Shown: positions 7,679 through 18,308 of the stretch, piece after piece
Position numbering within the stretch: position 1 is the first letter of the stretch
Layout: each line of letters starts with the position of its first letter
DNA from: Ureibacillus massiliensis 4400831 = CIP 108448 = CCUG 49529
Lineage (GTDB): Bacteria; Bacillota; Bacilli; Bacillales_A; Planococcaceae
Reading direction: 5' to 3'
DNA length: 64,000 nt
Assembly (NCBI RefSeq): GCF_000772965.1
Contig: NZ_JPVQ01000016.1
Span: forward strand, 1 to 64,000
The notes under the pieces: model-generated
Databases searched by the model: none
Told to the model about the DNA's origin: nothing
The model's input: only the letters and a program-made list of their open reading frames with translations
Translations under genes and position numbers: made by a program

Positions 7679-8964
7679 TGTTACTAATTGTTATAGTACT
7701 AATTGCTATTTTAATGATAGGTGTACCGATTGGTGTATCTTTTGCAATTAGTGCATTACTGGGAGGGGAAATATTAGATATCCCAGCAGCTTCATTTGCA
7801 ACATTATCGAATCAAGCTGTTTCTTCCTTTTCATTGTTAGCAATTCCTTTGTTTATACTAGCTGGACAAATTATGAGCCAGGGTAGTATTATTTCGCAAT
7901 TAATTCAGTTATCAGAGAAGTTGTTAAAAAAGATTCATGGAAGTTTAGGTTATGTAACGGTATTAGCAAGTGCATTTTTAGGAGCAATAACAGGTTCCTC
8001 TGTTGCAACAGTGTCTGCTATTGGAAGTTCAATTGGTCAAAAAATGGTCGAGAAAGGTTATGAACGTGGCTATACGGCTTCACTAATTGCGGCGGCTGGT
8101 TTATTAGGTGTATTTATCCCACCTTCAATTCCGTTGATTCTTTATGGAGCAACTGTAGGTACTTCAATATCTGATTTATTTATTGCATCCATTGTACCGG
8201 GAATATGCTTTATCATTGCATACCTTTTACTACACCGCATTTTATTGAAAAAAGTGTATAATCCAAAACTATCATCTGTTTCAGAAGAAACGAACCAACT
8301 AGAAAACAAAGCTGCTAATGAAACGTTAGGCAAAACGTTTCTAAAATCTATTCCGGCTTTGATTATGCCAATCATTGTATTAGGCGGAATTTATAGTGGA
8401 ATATTTACACCGACTGAAGCAGCAGCTGTTGCTTGTATATATGGTTTGATTTTGGCGATTGTTACAAAAAAAATCAAATTCAGCGGACTATTTTCGCCAT
8501 TTAAATTAGCTGCACTTTCATCTGCAGCGATTCTGGGTATTATTGCATTTAGTAATCTATTCAATTACATGATTACTTTGGAACAAATCCCGCAAATGGT
8601 ATCAGAGGCGGCTATTAATTTAACAGATAATAAGTATGTATTTTTACTTTTATTACTTCTTATTTTGTTTGTTGTTGGGATGTTTATGGAGACAAATGCA
8701 GCGGTATTATTGATGGCAGTTTTACTAGCACCTGCTGCACAAACATTTGAAATTAATCCTATTCACTTTGGGATTATATTAGTTACTACTATTGAAATAG
8801 GACTACTTACACCCCCTCTAGCTGCAAACGTATTCGTTTCTGCGAAGGTGAATAAAAGTTCAGTGCTAGAAATGATGCCACATACAATAAAGTTTTTATT
8901 AGTGTCAATAATCGTGTTGTTAATTGTCACATTTGTACCGTTTTTAACAACATGGTTCTTATAA
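7678..8964 (+). CDS. TRAP transporter large permease (DctM family)
   Basis: The 428-residue protein has about 12 membrane segments. 'FGAITGSSVATVSAIGS' type sequence, 'GLLGVFIPPSIPLILYG' and 'FTPTEAAAVACIYGL' are signatures of DctM/IT-superfamily transporters. The central loop at about residues 190-225 is polar. ATG 7678 overlaps the DctQ stop, so the two subunits are translationally coupled. Confidence 0.94.
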   Translation: MLLIVIVLIAILMIGVPIGVSFAISALLGGEILDIPAASFATLSNQAVSSFSLLAIPLFILAGQIMSQGSIISQLIQLSEKLLKKIHGSLGYVTVLASAFLGAITGSSVATVSAIGSSIGQKMVEKGYERGYTASLIAAAGLLGVFIPPSIPLILYGATVGTSISDLFIASIVPGICFIIAYLLLHRILLKKVYNPKLSSVSEETNQLENKAANETLGKTFLKSIPALIMPIIVLGGIYSGIFTPTEAAAVACIYGLILAIVTKKIKFSGLFSPFKLAALSSAAILGIIAFSNLFNYMITLEQIPQMVSEAAINLTDNKYVFLLLLLLILFVVGMFMETNAAVLLMAVLLAPAAQTFEINPIHFGIILVTTIEIGLLTPPLAANVFVSAKVNKSSVLEMMPHTIKFLLVSIIVLLIVTFVPFLTTWFL

Positions 8965-8993
8965 ATTTAAAGTTGATTGGGTAGGTGGAAGTA

Positions 8994-10190
8994 TTGAAAA
9001 CATATTGGCAATATAACTTTCCTGGTAATATTTATTTTGGAGAAAATTCTTTAGACGAATTAAAAAATATTTATGCAACAATGAACAATCAAAAGACTTT
9101 GGTAATTACAGATAATGGGATAAAAAACAGTGGGATTCTTGATGTGCTTAAAGAGAAATTAGATACATTTGAAATTCCTTATGAAATTTTTGATCAGGCG
9201 AAGCCAGAGCCTACTGTAAAAGATGTAGAAGAAGTACTAAATGTTTATCGAAATAAGGATATAGATATATTAATAGGTCTTGGCGGAGGAAGCTGTATAG
9301 ATTTAGCAAAAATGATTGCTTTTATGCTGAAAACGGATCATCCTATAAGCTATTTCTATGAAAATAAAATTGATTTTAAAGCTGCTACTATTATTGCAAT
9401 ACCAACTACTGCAGGTACGGGATCAGAAGTAACGGGTGTTGCAGTAGTGAATGATGAAGAACGTAATCTGAAAGTAGGTATCTCAAGCAATTATTTAAAA
9501 CCAAATTTTGCAATTCTAGATCCGCAGTTAACGGTAGGTATGCCGCCAAGGGTTACAGCATGCTCAGGTATTGATGCACTTGTACATGCAGTAGAAGCAT
9601 TTACATCTAAAAATTACAATGAATTTGAAAAAGACTACCAAGCAGATTTTAGAGGATCTACAGTGTTATCTAATTTATTTGCAGAAGAGGCAATCAAGCT
9701 TATTACATCAAGTCTAGTTGCTGCTTTCAAAGACGGAAAAGATATTAAGGCTAGATCAAACATGCTTTTAGGCAGTTTATTAGCGGGACTAGCATTTTCG
9801 AATTCAGGTACATCTATTTCACATGCAATGGCATATGCGATTGGTGGAAGAGTACATTCTCCACACGGAGAGATTACGGGTTTAATGCTACCATATACAG
9901 TCAAGTATAATTATCAATCTAATTTAGAAAAATTTAATAAATTATATGATATGTGTTTACCAAATGATAATTCAACGAGTGTCGAAGAAAAAGAAAATAA
10001 ACTTTTTGAATACTTTATTCAACTTCTTAACTCTATCAATTTACCAACAAAACTATCAGAAATTAAAGTTCAAGAAACAGATTTAAAACCAATGACACTT
10101 GAAACTTTGGGTATAGCACGATTAATGAATATGAACCCTAGAAAAGCAACAGAAGAAACTTTATATGAAGTATTTAAAGAAGCTTACTAA
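8994..10190 (+). CDS. Iron-containing alcohol dehydrogenase
   Basis: The group III (Fe-ADH) enzyme, 398 residues from TTG 8994, interconverts an alcohol and aldehyde with NAD(P). 'GLGGGSCIDLAK' at about residues 95-106 binds the cofactor. Asp194 and His198 in 'GIDALVHAVEAF' and His277 and His291 in 'SISHAMAYAIGG...HSPHGE' are the expected metal ligands. TTG 8994 follows AGGTGG by 5 nt; GTG 8985 lies inside that site. As the last gene of the TRAP module it probably oxidises the imported alcohol to the aldehyde used by the dehydrogenase at 4629, or removes excess aldehyde. Confidence 0.9.
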   Translation: MKTYWQYNFPGNIYFGENSLDELKNIYATMNNQKTLVITDNGIKNSGILDVLKEKLDTFEIPYEIFDQAKPEPTVKDVEEVLNVYRNKDIDILIGLGGGSCIDLAKMIAFMLKTDHPISYFYENKIDFKAATIIAIPTTAGTGSEVTGVAVVNDEERNLKVGISSNYLKPNFAILDPQLTVGMPPRVTACSGIDALVHAVEAFTSKNYNEFEKDYQADFRGSTVLSNLFAEEAIKLITSSLVAAFKDGKDIKARSNMLLGSLLAGLAFSNSGTSISHAMAYAIGGRVHSPHGEITGLMLPYTVKYNYQSNLEKFNKLYDMCLPNDNSTSVEEKENKLFEYFIQLLNSINLPTKLSEIKVQETDLKPMTLETLGIARLMNMNPRKATEETLYEVFKEAY

Positions 10191-10220
10191 AAATAAAACA
10201 ATCCTAATATGAAAATAAAA

Positions 10221-10268
10221 TATCTAAGTAGTAAAATTCTAATAAATTTGCTACTTAGATAAAAAAGT
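10221..10268 (+). terminator. Terminator after the alcohol dehydrogenase
   Basis: TATCTAAGTAG (10221-10231) pairs with CTACTTAGATA (10251-10261), and A/T-rich inner arms extend the stem. The downstream tail is A-rich on + and T-rich on the opposite strand, so direction is not certain. Confidence 0.5.
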
Positions 10269-10293
10269 TCTTTAAGGAAGAATAAAAAAATCC

Positions 10294-10326
10294 AGCTATA
10301 AAAAACACTTTTTTATAGCTTTTTTG
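10294..10326 (+). terminator. Second terminator of the TRAP module
   Basis: AGCTATAAAAA (10294-10304) pairs with TTTTTATAGCT (10310-10320), followed by TTTTT. It insulates the module from the minus-strand remnant and DnaA-box region. Confidence 0.7.
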
Positions 10327-10364
10327 AATTTCAAAGATTTACTCATACATAACTTTTAAATACT

Positions 10365-10579
10365 TTAAAGCGCTATTTGATTAAAAATATCTCCAAGAGT
10401 AATAATTGTTCCACCTAACAAAGATAAAGATCGACCAATTTACCTCTGTTTCTCCAATAAAATATACATTCCCACAATTTATATGCACCAAAAATAATTG
10501 TATTTGCTAAACCTAAAATTAAATAGAAGGTATTCCTTTGATAATAAAACAGCGACTCTATGATGAAAGTTTTAACAAA
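10365..10579 (-). pseudogene. Remnant of a small membrane protein gene, frameshifted and startless
   Basis: On the minus strand one frame reads 'YLILGLANTIIFGAYKLWE' then 'FYWRNRGK', and a second frame continues 'RSLSLLGGTIITLGDIF' and 'NQIAL' to a TAA at 10365-10367. Restoring one A in the AAA run near 10437-10441 (GGTAAATTGG) would join them as ...RNRGKIGRSLSLLGG.... No usable start codon precedes the first part, and a stop lies at 10580-10582. The product looks like a two-helix membrane protein that I do not recognise. It is called a pseudogene unless the frameshift is a sequencing error. Confidence 0.5.
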
Positions 10580-10606
10580 TCATATTCGTTGAATTTTTCT
10601 GAAAAA

Positions 10607-10818
10607 TTATCCACAGGTTTGCAATAAAAATATAAAAATGTCAATACGAACACTCGTACTTATGCACAAACTGTGGATAACTTGTGTATAACATGTGGTA
10701 AAACTATATATTGTGTTTAGATTTACACACAGCTTTGTGGATAAAATTAATTAAAAATGTGAATAGTGTGGGAAACTTTGTTGATATGTTGTTATTACTG
10801 AATTTGTTCTGTGCATAA
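10607..10818. promoter_or_regulatory. DnaA-box cluster between tsaD (gcp) and ydiF
   Basis: Six exact matches to TTATNCACA lie within 212 bp: 10607-10615 and 10660-10668 on +, and 10672-10680, 10683-10691, 10736-10744 and 10810-10818 on -. Near matches occur at about 10695 and 10822. B. subtilis has DnaA-box clusters outside oriC, one in the gcp-ydiF intergenic region, that bind DnaA stably and moderate replication initiation. This cluster is next to ydiF, so it is the positional equivalent. No dnaA or dnaN is nearby, so it is not oriC. Confidence 0.88.
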
Positions 10819-10886
10819 AACTGTGGAATATATTTTGCGAATTTTGTCTATTGACCAAGATATATGCATTATACTGTCGGATAACA

Positions 10887-10916
10887 AAAACCATGTGGAA
10901 TAAGCCACATGGTTTT
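10887..10916 (-). terminator. Terminator of ydiF
   Basis: AAAACCATGTGG (10887-10898) and CCACATGGTTTT (10905-10916) form a strong stem. On the minus strand the stem is followed by T-rich sequence. It overlaps the last bases of ydiF. Confidence 0.85.
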
Positions 10917-12855
10917 ATAAAATAATGTTTTCAAGCTCTTCATTTAAATCGAGCCAGTGTAGTTCAAGATTCTCGTATTCTGATTTGAAATTGTCTAGTT
11001 GAGTTTGTAATTCTAAAACTTTCTCATGATTTTGGAAAATATCAGGCTTACATAATTCTTCTTCAATCTTTGAGATTTCCTCATTTATCTCTGCCATTTC
11101 TATCTCAAGCTGTTCTATGGAACGTCGTAATTGGCGTTCACGTTTTTTTGCTTCTTTATCAATCTTAGAAGTGGTTTGTTTTACAACAATTGCTTCAGCT
11201 TTTTGAGATTCATTTACTTTCATTTGAGCAAGTTCCTCAAGCTCTTGCTTTTTTTCGATATAGTAATCGTAATCTCCTAAATATTCAAAGGCGCCGTTTG
11301 AAGAAAGTTCAACAACTTTTGTAGCAATACGATTAATGAAATAGCGGTCATGAGAAACGAAAAGCAATGTACCGGGATAATCGATTAATGCATTTTCTAA
11401 AATCTCCTTACTATCTAAGTCAAGATGGTTTGTTGGTTCGTCTAATATTAATAAATTTGCTTTTTGCATCATTAACTTTGCTAATGCAAGCCTTGCTTTT
11501 TCTCCACCAGATAAAGAATTAACGGTCTTAGTAACATCATCCCCACTAAATAGGAAGCTCCCAAGAATTGTTCGTATATCTTTTTCATTCATTAATGGCC
11601 ATTCATCCCATAATTCTTTGAGCACAGATTTATTGCTGCTTAACTTTGCTTGCTCTTGGTCATAATAACCAATTTTTACATTTGTACCATAACGGATATT
11701 ACCGTTCTTGATAGGTAAATCCTGTACAATTGTTTTTAAAAGCGTAGATTTCCCTACACCATTTGGCCCAACTAATGCAATACGATCTTCACGAAAAGCT
11801 CGAATTGAAATATTTTTAGAGATCGCTTGATCAGCATAACCAATTGTAAGATCATCAATAGAAAGTACGTCATTTCCACTTTGTTTTTCAATGGTAAAAC
11901 CAAAGTTTGCGGTTCTTTCATCCCCCTCCGGAGAGTCCATCCACTCGGTACGTTCTAACATTTTCCGTCTACTTTGAGCCATTTTTGTTGTAGAAGCGCG
12001 GGCAATGTTTTTTTGAATAAAAGCCTCTAGTTTGGCTTTTTCAGATTGCTCTCGTTCAAACATTTTTAGATCACGTTCATAATTTTTTGCCTTTTCTTCC
12101 AAATAACCGCTGTAATTTCCAACATATTTTGTTACATGTGTTCTTGAAACTTCATAAACAATTGTAACTAATTGGTCAAGGAAATAGCGGTCGTGGGAAA
12201 CAATTAAAATGGCACCTTCATAGCTTTTTAAATAATTTTCTAGCCATGTAAGTGTCTCAATATCTAAATGATTTGTGGGTTCATCTAAAATTAATAAATC
12301 AGGTTTACTTAATAACAATTTTGCGAGTGCTAATCGAGTTTTTTGTCCACCTGATAACGAAGAGATTGGTTTATCATAATCTTCAGGGAAATACTGCATA
12401 CCATGCAATACAGAACGAGTTTCTGCTTCATACTGATAACCACCAGCTTCTTTAAAATCATGTTGTAATTGATCATATTCGGCAGTTATTCGCTCATACA
12501 GATTTTTATTTTCATAAACCTCAGGATTCGCCATTTTTTGTTCAAGCTCACGAAGTTTTTTCTCCTGTACTTTAATATCTGTGAAAATGGTCATCATTTC
12601 TTCCCAAATGTTTAAAGTAGAATCAATTCCTGAATGTTGTTCTAAATAACCGACTTTAATACCCTTCGGAATAATGATATCTCCTGAGTCGTACGACATT
12701 TGACCAGCGATAATTTTTAATAAAGTAGATTTACCTGCGCCGTTGCGCCCTACCAATGCTACTCGATCACGATGCTGCACTTCTAATTTCACACCGCTTA
12801 ATATTTCATCAGTCCCGAAGGATTTATATATTTGATTTACTTGTAAAACTATCAT
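10915..12855 (-). CDS. ydiF: ABC-F family ATPase YdiF
   Basis: The 646-residue soluble protein has two ABC ATPase domains and no membrane segment, so it is a ribosome-associated ABC-F factor rather than a transporter. Domain 1 has 'GRNGAGKST' at about residues 36-44 and 'LSGGQKTRLALAKL' with 'ILDEPTNHLD'. Domain 2 has 'GPNGVGKST' near residue 360 and 'LSGGEKARLALAKL' with the same Walker B. The ABC-F linker lies between, and a charged coiled coil occupies about residues 550-640. Its exact role is not settled. ATG at 12855 has AGGTG upstream. Synteny with rex and tatAC supports YdiF. Confidence 0.93.
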   Translation of the reverse strand: MIVLQVNQIYKSFGTDEILSGVKLEVQHRDRVALVGRNGAGKSTLLKIIAGQMSYDSGDIIIPKGIKVGYLEQHSGIDSTLNIWEEMMTIFTDIKVQEKKLRELEQKMANPEVYENKNLYERITAEYDQLQHDFKEAGGYQYEAETRSVLHGMQYFPEDYDKPISSLSGGQKTRLALAKLLLSKPDLLILDEPTNHLDIETLTWLENYLKSYEGAILIVSHDRYFLDQLVTIVYEVSRTHVTKYVGNYSGYLEEKAKNYERDLKMFEREQSEKAKLEAFIQKNIARASTTKMAQSRRKMLERTEWMDSPEGDERTANFGFTIEKQSGNDVLSIDDLTIGYADQAISKNISIRAFREDRIALVGPNGVGKSTLLKTIVQDLPIKNGNIRYGTNVKIGYYDQEQAKLSSNKSVLKELWDEWPLMNEKDIRTILGSFLFSGDDVTKTVNSLSGGEKARLALAKLMMQKANLLILDEPTNHLDLDSKEILENALIDYPGTLLFVSHDRYFINRIATKVVELSSNGAFEYLGDYDYYIEKKQELEELAQMKVNESQKAEAIVVKQTTSKIDKEAKKRERQLRRSIEQLEIEMAEINEEISKIEEELCKPDIFQNHEKVLELQTQLDNFKSEYENLELHWLDLNEELENIIL

Positions 12856-13064
12856 TGTTACACCTCAGTTCACTATTATTAGTGTAAAGTATAGACTGGG
12901 TACCATGCAATCGAATGCTTTACTTATTTTCATTTGTTTAGTAAGATGTATACATTTCCGATGATTGTTATTTTTTAATCTTTGATAATATCATAATATA
13001 GTTAATAAAGTATAAATCGACGATGTTTTATTCGCAGGGGAATATTTGAATGGGGGATAGATGC

Positions 13065-13694
13065 GTGAAACCAGAGCTTAAAATTCCACAAGCAACGACA
13101 AAAAGATTACCACTTTACTATCGTTTTTTACAAAATCTAGCTAATGAGGGGAAAAGGCGGATTTCATCACAGGAATTAAGTGAGGCTATGAAAATTGATT
13201 CGGCGACGATAAGACGTGATTTCTCCTATTTTGGAGCATTAGGAAAAAAAGGGTATGGGTATGATGTTTTGTATTTGCTTGAATTTTTCCGCCGTACGCT
13301 TGATCAAGATGAGGGAGCAAATGTTGCACTTATTGGGGTAGGGAACTTAGGAAATGCATTTCTAAAGTATAACTTTCAAAAAAATCATAATACACGTATT
13401 GTAGTTGCATTTGACTCAAAGGCGCCGATGGAAGGAAATGAAATTAATAATATCCCTGTATATCATCCAGATCGATTAGAAGAAATGTATGAGAAGTATA
13501 ATGCAGAAATGGCAATTTTAACAGTTCCATCCCGTTCTGCTCAAGAAATAACAGATAGACTTATTGCGGTTAATGCAAAAGGAATACTTAATTTTACGCC
13601 GGTTAGACTAAATGTACCTGATTCGATGAAAGTCATGAATATTGATTTATCCGTTGAATTAGAGGCATTAATCTATTTAATACGCAATGCTTAA
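13065..13694 (+). CDS. rex: Redox-sensing transcriptional repressor Rex
   Basis: The 209-residue NADH-sensing repressor has an N-terminal winged helix ('[20 protein letters not shown]', '[22 protein letters not shown]') and a Rossmann domain ('[12 protein letters not shown]') with a C-terminal swapped helix. Family members repress fermentation and respiratory genes until NADH rises. GTG 13065 follows GGGGGA and aligns with known Rex N-termini; ATG 13050, five codons earlier with AGGGGA upstream, is also possible. It is divergent from ydiF and lies upstream of tatA. Confidence 0.95.
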   Translation: MKPELKIPQATTKRLPLYYRFLQNLANEGKRRISSQELSEAMKIDSATIRRDFSYFGALGKKGYGYDVLYLLEFFRRTLDQDEGANVALIGVGNLGNAFLKYNFQKNHNTRIVVAFDSKAPMEGNEINNIPVYHPDRLEEMYEKYNAEMAILTVPSRSAQEITDRLIAVNAKGILNFTPVRLNVPDSMKVMNIDLSVELEALIYLIRNA

Positions 13695-13778
13695 GACGAA
13701 AAGATTTCACATTAATATAATAGCAATAACATTTAAAGTAAGTTAAAATGGTACATATAATAGAGGAGGTTAGCAACA

Positions 13779-14036
13779 ATGGTAGTGCATTTAAACGCAA
13801 TTGGACCAACAGCAATAATTATTATTGCAGTGGCAGCATTACTGATCTTTGGACCAAAAAAATTGCCTGAATTAGGTAGAGCAGTTGGGACTACTCTTCG
13901 TGAATTTAAAAAAGGCACTAAAGGTTTAATTGATGATGAAGATGATGATTCAAAGAAAAGCGTCATTGAACATAAAAATACAACAATTCAACAAGCAGAA
14001 GTAAAAGAACCAAACAAAGACCAAAATGTTAAGTAA
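13779..14036 (+). CDS. tatA: Sec-independent translocase subunit TatA
   Basis: The 85-residue TatA protein has one N-terminal helix (about residues 9-23), the hinge '[14 protein letters not shown]' and an amphipathic helix, then an acidic tail (DDEDDD). It assembles the pore for folded Tat substrates with TatC. GAGG precedes the ATG. The rex-tatA-tatC order equals ydiH-tatAy-tatCy in B. subtilis. Confidence 0.95.
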   Translation: MVVHLNAIGPTAIIIIAVAALLIFGPKKLPELGRAVGTTLREFKKGTKGLIDDEDDDSKKSVIEHKNTTIQQAEVKEPNKDQNVK

Positions 14037-14054
14037 GTCAAGGATGTCAAGTCT

Positions 14055-14885
14055 ATGAATCCAAAAGAACAAACAGTCGTTGAGCATATACAGGAATTGA
14101 GAAACCGGCTAGTAGTATGCGCGGTAGTTTTTATGATTTCTTTATTTGCTGGCTTCTATATAGCAGAGCCCGTCATAAAATATATTCAGCATAGTAAGGA
14201 AGCTGAACAATTAACATTAAATGCTTTTAATGTTACTGACCCACTTGCTGTTTATTTACAAGTGACTTTTCTAGTAGCTTTAGTGATTACATCGCCGATT
14301 ATTTTATATCAATTATGGGCATTTATTACACCAGGCTTATTAGAATCAGAACGTAAAGCAACGTTGAAATATATTCCCTACGCCTTTTTCTTATTTGTAG
14401 GTGGACTAGCTTTTGCATATTTCGTCTTATTCCCAAATGTCCTTGATTTTATGATGAATCTGTCAAACCGACTTGAAATTGAGCAGACTATTGGGATAAA
14501 TGAATACTTTTCCTTTTTATTTAAATTAGTTGTACCTTTTGGATTTATATTCCAGTTACCAGTAGTAACATTATTTTTAGCACGACTGGGAATATTGGAT
14601 CCAAAGTTAATGGTGAAGTTCCGTAAATATTCATACTTCGTCTTATTTGTTATAGCTGTTTTATTAGCGCCACCGGATCTTGTTTCATATTTAATTATTT
14701 CAATTCCATTATTTGCGTTATATGAAATAAGCATTATCATTGCTCGTATCGGCTATAGGAAGTTTATGAAAGCGGAAGAACAAAGACAACGTGAAGAACA
14801 AGAAGAGAGTCAAAGACAACAAGTAGAAGCACTACTTGCTGAGCAACGACGCCAAATCGAACAAATGAGCAATCAACAACCATAA
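14055..14885 (+). CDS. tatC: Sec-independent translocase subunit TatC
   Basis: The 276-residue protein has six membrane helices and binds twin-arginine signal peptides. 'EHIQELRNRL' near the N-terminus and 'FAYFVLFPNVLDFM' and 'FGFIFQLPVV' are TatC signatures. The C-terminal tail from about residue 230 is unusually rich in Gln, Glu and Arg (QRQREEQEES-like) and predicted helical. It is 18 nt after tatA and ends at a bidirectional terminator. Confidence 0.95.
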   Translation: MNPKEQTVVEHIQELRNRLVVCAVVFMISLFAGFYIAEPVIKYIQHSKEAEQLTLNAFNVTDPLAVYLQVTFLVALVITSPIILYQLWAFITPGLLESERKATLKYIPYAFFLFVGGLAFAYFVLFPNVLDFMMNLSNRLEIEQTIGINEYFSFLFKLVVPFGFIFQLPVVTLFLARLGILDPKLMVKFRKYSYFVLFVIAVLLAPPDLVSYLIISIPLFALYEISIIIARIGYRKFMKAEEQRQREEQEESQRQQVEALLAEQRRQIEQMSNQQP

Positions 14886-14929
14886 AAAAGTGTAGGTAAA
14901 ATCCAATGTGATTTCACCTACACTTTTTC
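14885..14929 (+). terminator. Bidirectional terminator between tatC and ydiL
   Basis: AAAAGTGTAGGTAAAAT (14886-14902) pairs with ATTTCACCTACACTTTT (14911-14927) with one mismatch. Flanking A and T runs allow termination in both directions. Confidence 0.85.
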
Positions 14930-15678
14930 TATTGTATAAAAATAAAGAACTGGAGCGCGTTTTGCATTTCTTTAAGTGTTTCGTAATTTAGTTGAGTGAT
15001 GACAACAAAACCATTAAGCATGGTATGGGCAATAATTGAAGTAAGTAAACGCTTAGTTTTGTAATAAAGAAAAGCGAAAATAAAGCCACTAATCGTATAA
15101 AGAATAATATGTGTAAAGTCTAAGTGAATTGCTCCAAAAACAATGGAGCTTATGATTCCGGCAATCCAGAAATTTTGTGTCTGTACTAAAGAACCAAATA
15201 CAACTCTTCGGAAAATAAGTTCTTCTAAGAATGGGCCCAATAACACCGTCGATAAAATCATAATAGGAGCAATTTCAGTAACTCTTAAAAGAGTCTCGGT
15301 ATTTTCAGAACCATAATCAATCCCGATAGCAACCTCAATATTTGCACCAACCATTTGACCAAATAATACTAAGAAAAAACCTAAAATACCCCAAAGGATT
15401 GCGCCACCAACAGAAGCCTTTTCACCTTTAAATATATTCCAGAAATTCTTATTTTTTAGAATTAAAATGATAGAAATGACAAATGCGATAGCAAAGGCAA
15501 TTGTAGACCACCAAGCAGTTAAAGAATAGATTGCTACGGTATCATTTCCTATATAATTTAGGAATAAATCTCTCACGGTTGGAATAAGTAAAAGAAGGCT
15601 AGAAAGTTGACAAGCAATATAAACAAGCAATATATAAAATGCAGTTTTTTGTGTTTTACCATTATTTTTATGACTCAA
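14929..15678 (-). CDS. ydiL: CPBP-family intramembrane metalloprotease (YdiL type)
   Basis: The 249-residue multi-span protein belongs to the CAAX-protease/bacteriocin-processing (CPBP, Abi) family. Motif 1 is EELIFRR at about residues 150-156. The following motifs are 'FGAIHLDFTH' and 'IIAHTMLNG', whose His residues complete the active site. Substrates are unknown. It lies between tatC and groES as in B. subtilis. Confidence 0.88.
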   Translation of the reverse strand: MSHKNNGKTQKTAFYILLVYIACQLSSLLLLIPTVRDLFLNYIGNDTVAIYSLTAWWSTIAFAIAFVISIILILKNKNFWNIFKGEKASVGGAILWGILGFFLVLFGQMVGANIEVAIGIDYGSENTETLLRVTEIAPIMILSTVLLGPFLEELIFRRVVFGSLVQTQNFWIAGIISSIVFGAIHLDFTHIILYTISGFIFAFLYYKTKRLLTSIIAHTMLNGFVVITQLNYETLKEMQNALQFFIFIQ

Positions 15679-15820
15679 TATTTAAATCCCTCTTTCTAAA
15701 AGATGTAGTTTAAAAAATAATGGAAATACCTAGAATAGTACAGTTGGGCTCTAAATATAACCAATCTTACTCTATTGTAGATGATGATGAAAATAATTCA
15801 AATTTTTTTGTGCTTCATAC

Positions 15821-15849
15821 TTGCAAATGGAAATTGAATTCATTATTAT
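15821..15849 (+). promoter_or_regulatory. Probable sigma-A promoter of groESL
   Basis: TTGCAA (15821-15826) and TATTAT (15844-15849) are 17 bp apart, just upstream of the CIRCE operator. TATAAT at 15847-15852 is an alternative -10 with longer spacing. Confidence 0.5.
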
Positions 15850-15859
15850 AATAATTGTA

Positions 15860-15886
15860 TTAGCACTCGTTAGAGTAGAGTGCTAA
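15860..15886 (+). promoter_or_regulatory. CIRCE operator (HrcA binding site)
   Basis: TTAGCACTC (15860-15868), a 9-bp spacer and GAGTGCTAA (15878-15886) match the consensus exactly. It lies 47 bp before groES. HrcA bound here represses groESL until heat or folding stress. No hrcA is in the window. Confidence 0.97.
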
Positions 15887-15933
15887 TAAAAATGAAATAT
15901 TAAAACTAATAATATTCTAGGAGGTTGTTTCAC

Positions 15934-16218
15934 TTGTTAAGACCATTAGGTGATCGTATCATTATCGAACTAGTTGAGGTGGAAGAAAAAACTGCATCAG
16001 GACTTGTTCTTCCAGATTCAGCAAAGGAAAAACCGCAACAAGGTAAAGTGGTAGCAGTAGGAACTGGTCGTGTACTAGATAACGGCACACGTGTCGAGCT
16101 TGAAGTGAAAGAAGGAGATACAATTATCTTCTCTAAATATTCAGGCACAGAAGTGAAATATGAAGGTAACGAATATTTAATTTTACGCGAAAGCGACATT
16201 TTAGCTGTAATTGGCTAA
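15934..16218 (+). CDS. groES: Co-chaperonin GroES
   Basis: This 94-residue heptameric lid of the GroEL chamber has '[14 protein letters not shown]' at the N-terminus, the mobile loop around '[20 protein letters not shown]', and '[32 protein letters not shown]'. The start is TTG 15934, nine nucleotides after AGGAGG; a TTG at 15925 touches that site and is rejected. Length equals B. subtilis GroES. Confidence 0.97.
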   Translation: MLRPLGDRIIIELVEVEEKTASGLVLPDSAKEKPQQGKVVAVGTGRVLDNGTRVELEVKEGDTIIFSKYSGTEVKYEGNEYLILRESDILAVIG

Positions 16219-16282
16219 AAATGATATGAAACTAGGAAAAATAGCGATTTAGTAGATGCTTTTAATATGAATATTGAGTTAA

Positions 16283-17926
<1,644 letters not shown>

Positions 17927-17963
17927 TACACCCGGAAATACTGGGAAATTAGGCTTTGTTATA

Positions 17964-18009
17964 GAGGCTTCTCATTAGTTTTTTAAACTTTTGAGAAGCT
18001 TCTTTTTTT
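17964..18009 (+). terminator. groESL terminator
   Basis: GAGGCTTCTCA (17964-17974) pairs with TGAGAAGCTTC (17992-18002), with one G.T, and TTTTTTT follows. Confidence 0.8.
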
Positions 18010-18056
18010 ATAAAAATGTATATCGAAAACCAAAAATAAGATGTATATCTAAACAT

Positions 18057-18097
18057 AAAAATGACACTTAAAGAATGTACTTCAAGTGTCGTTTTTA
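18057..18097 (+). terminator. Second hairpin terminator downstream of groEL
   Basis: AAAATGACACTT and AAGTGTCGTTTT arms are followed by T-rich sequence. It sits in the 380-bp gap between groEL and the next gene. No gene was seen in the rest of that gap. Confidence 0.6.
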
Positions 18098-18308
18098 TTA
18101 TGGAGAATAATAATAAGTTTAATATTTCCCGATAGGAGACTCCTACTTCAAACAGCTTGTAAGAGAATTAAGTGGAAGTAGTTCAAAAAGCCTTATACAT
18201 CTTTCACGCAATTTTTGAAAAGGAATTAATACCTCTTTACTTCTTAAATGTATGAAGAATTAGTAATGGGAAAATCTAATTATGAGTTTAAGAAAGGAGA
18301 GATGTTTA

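Noticed and set aside
10607-10818. Cluster of DnaA boxes as the chromosomal origin
   Set aside because: No dnaA, dnaN or other origin genes are near, no AT-rich unwinding trio array was recognised, and the gcp-ydiF position fits a known non-origin cluster.
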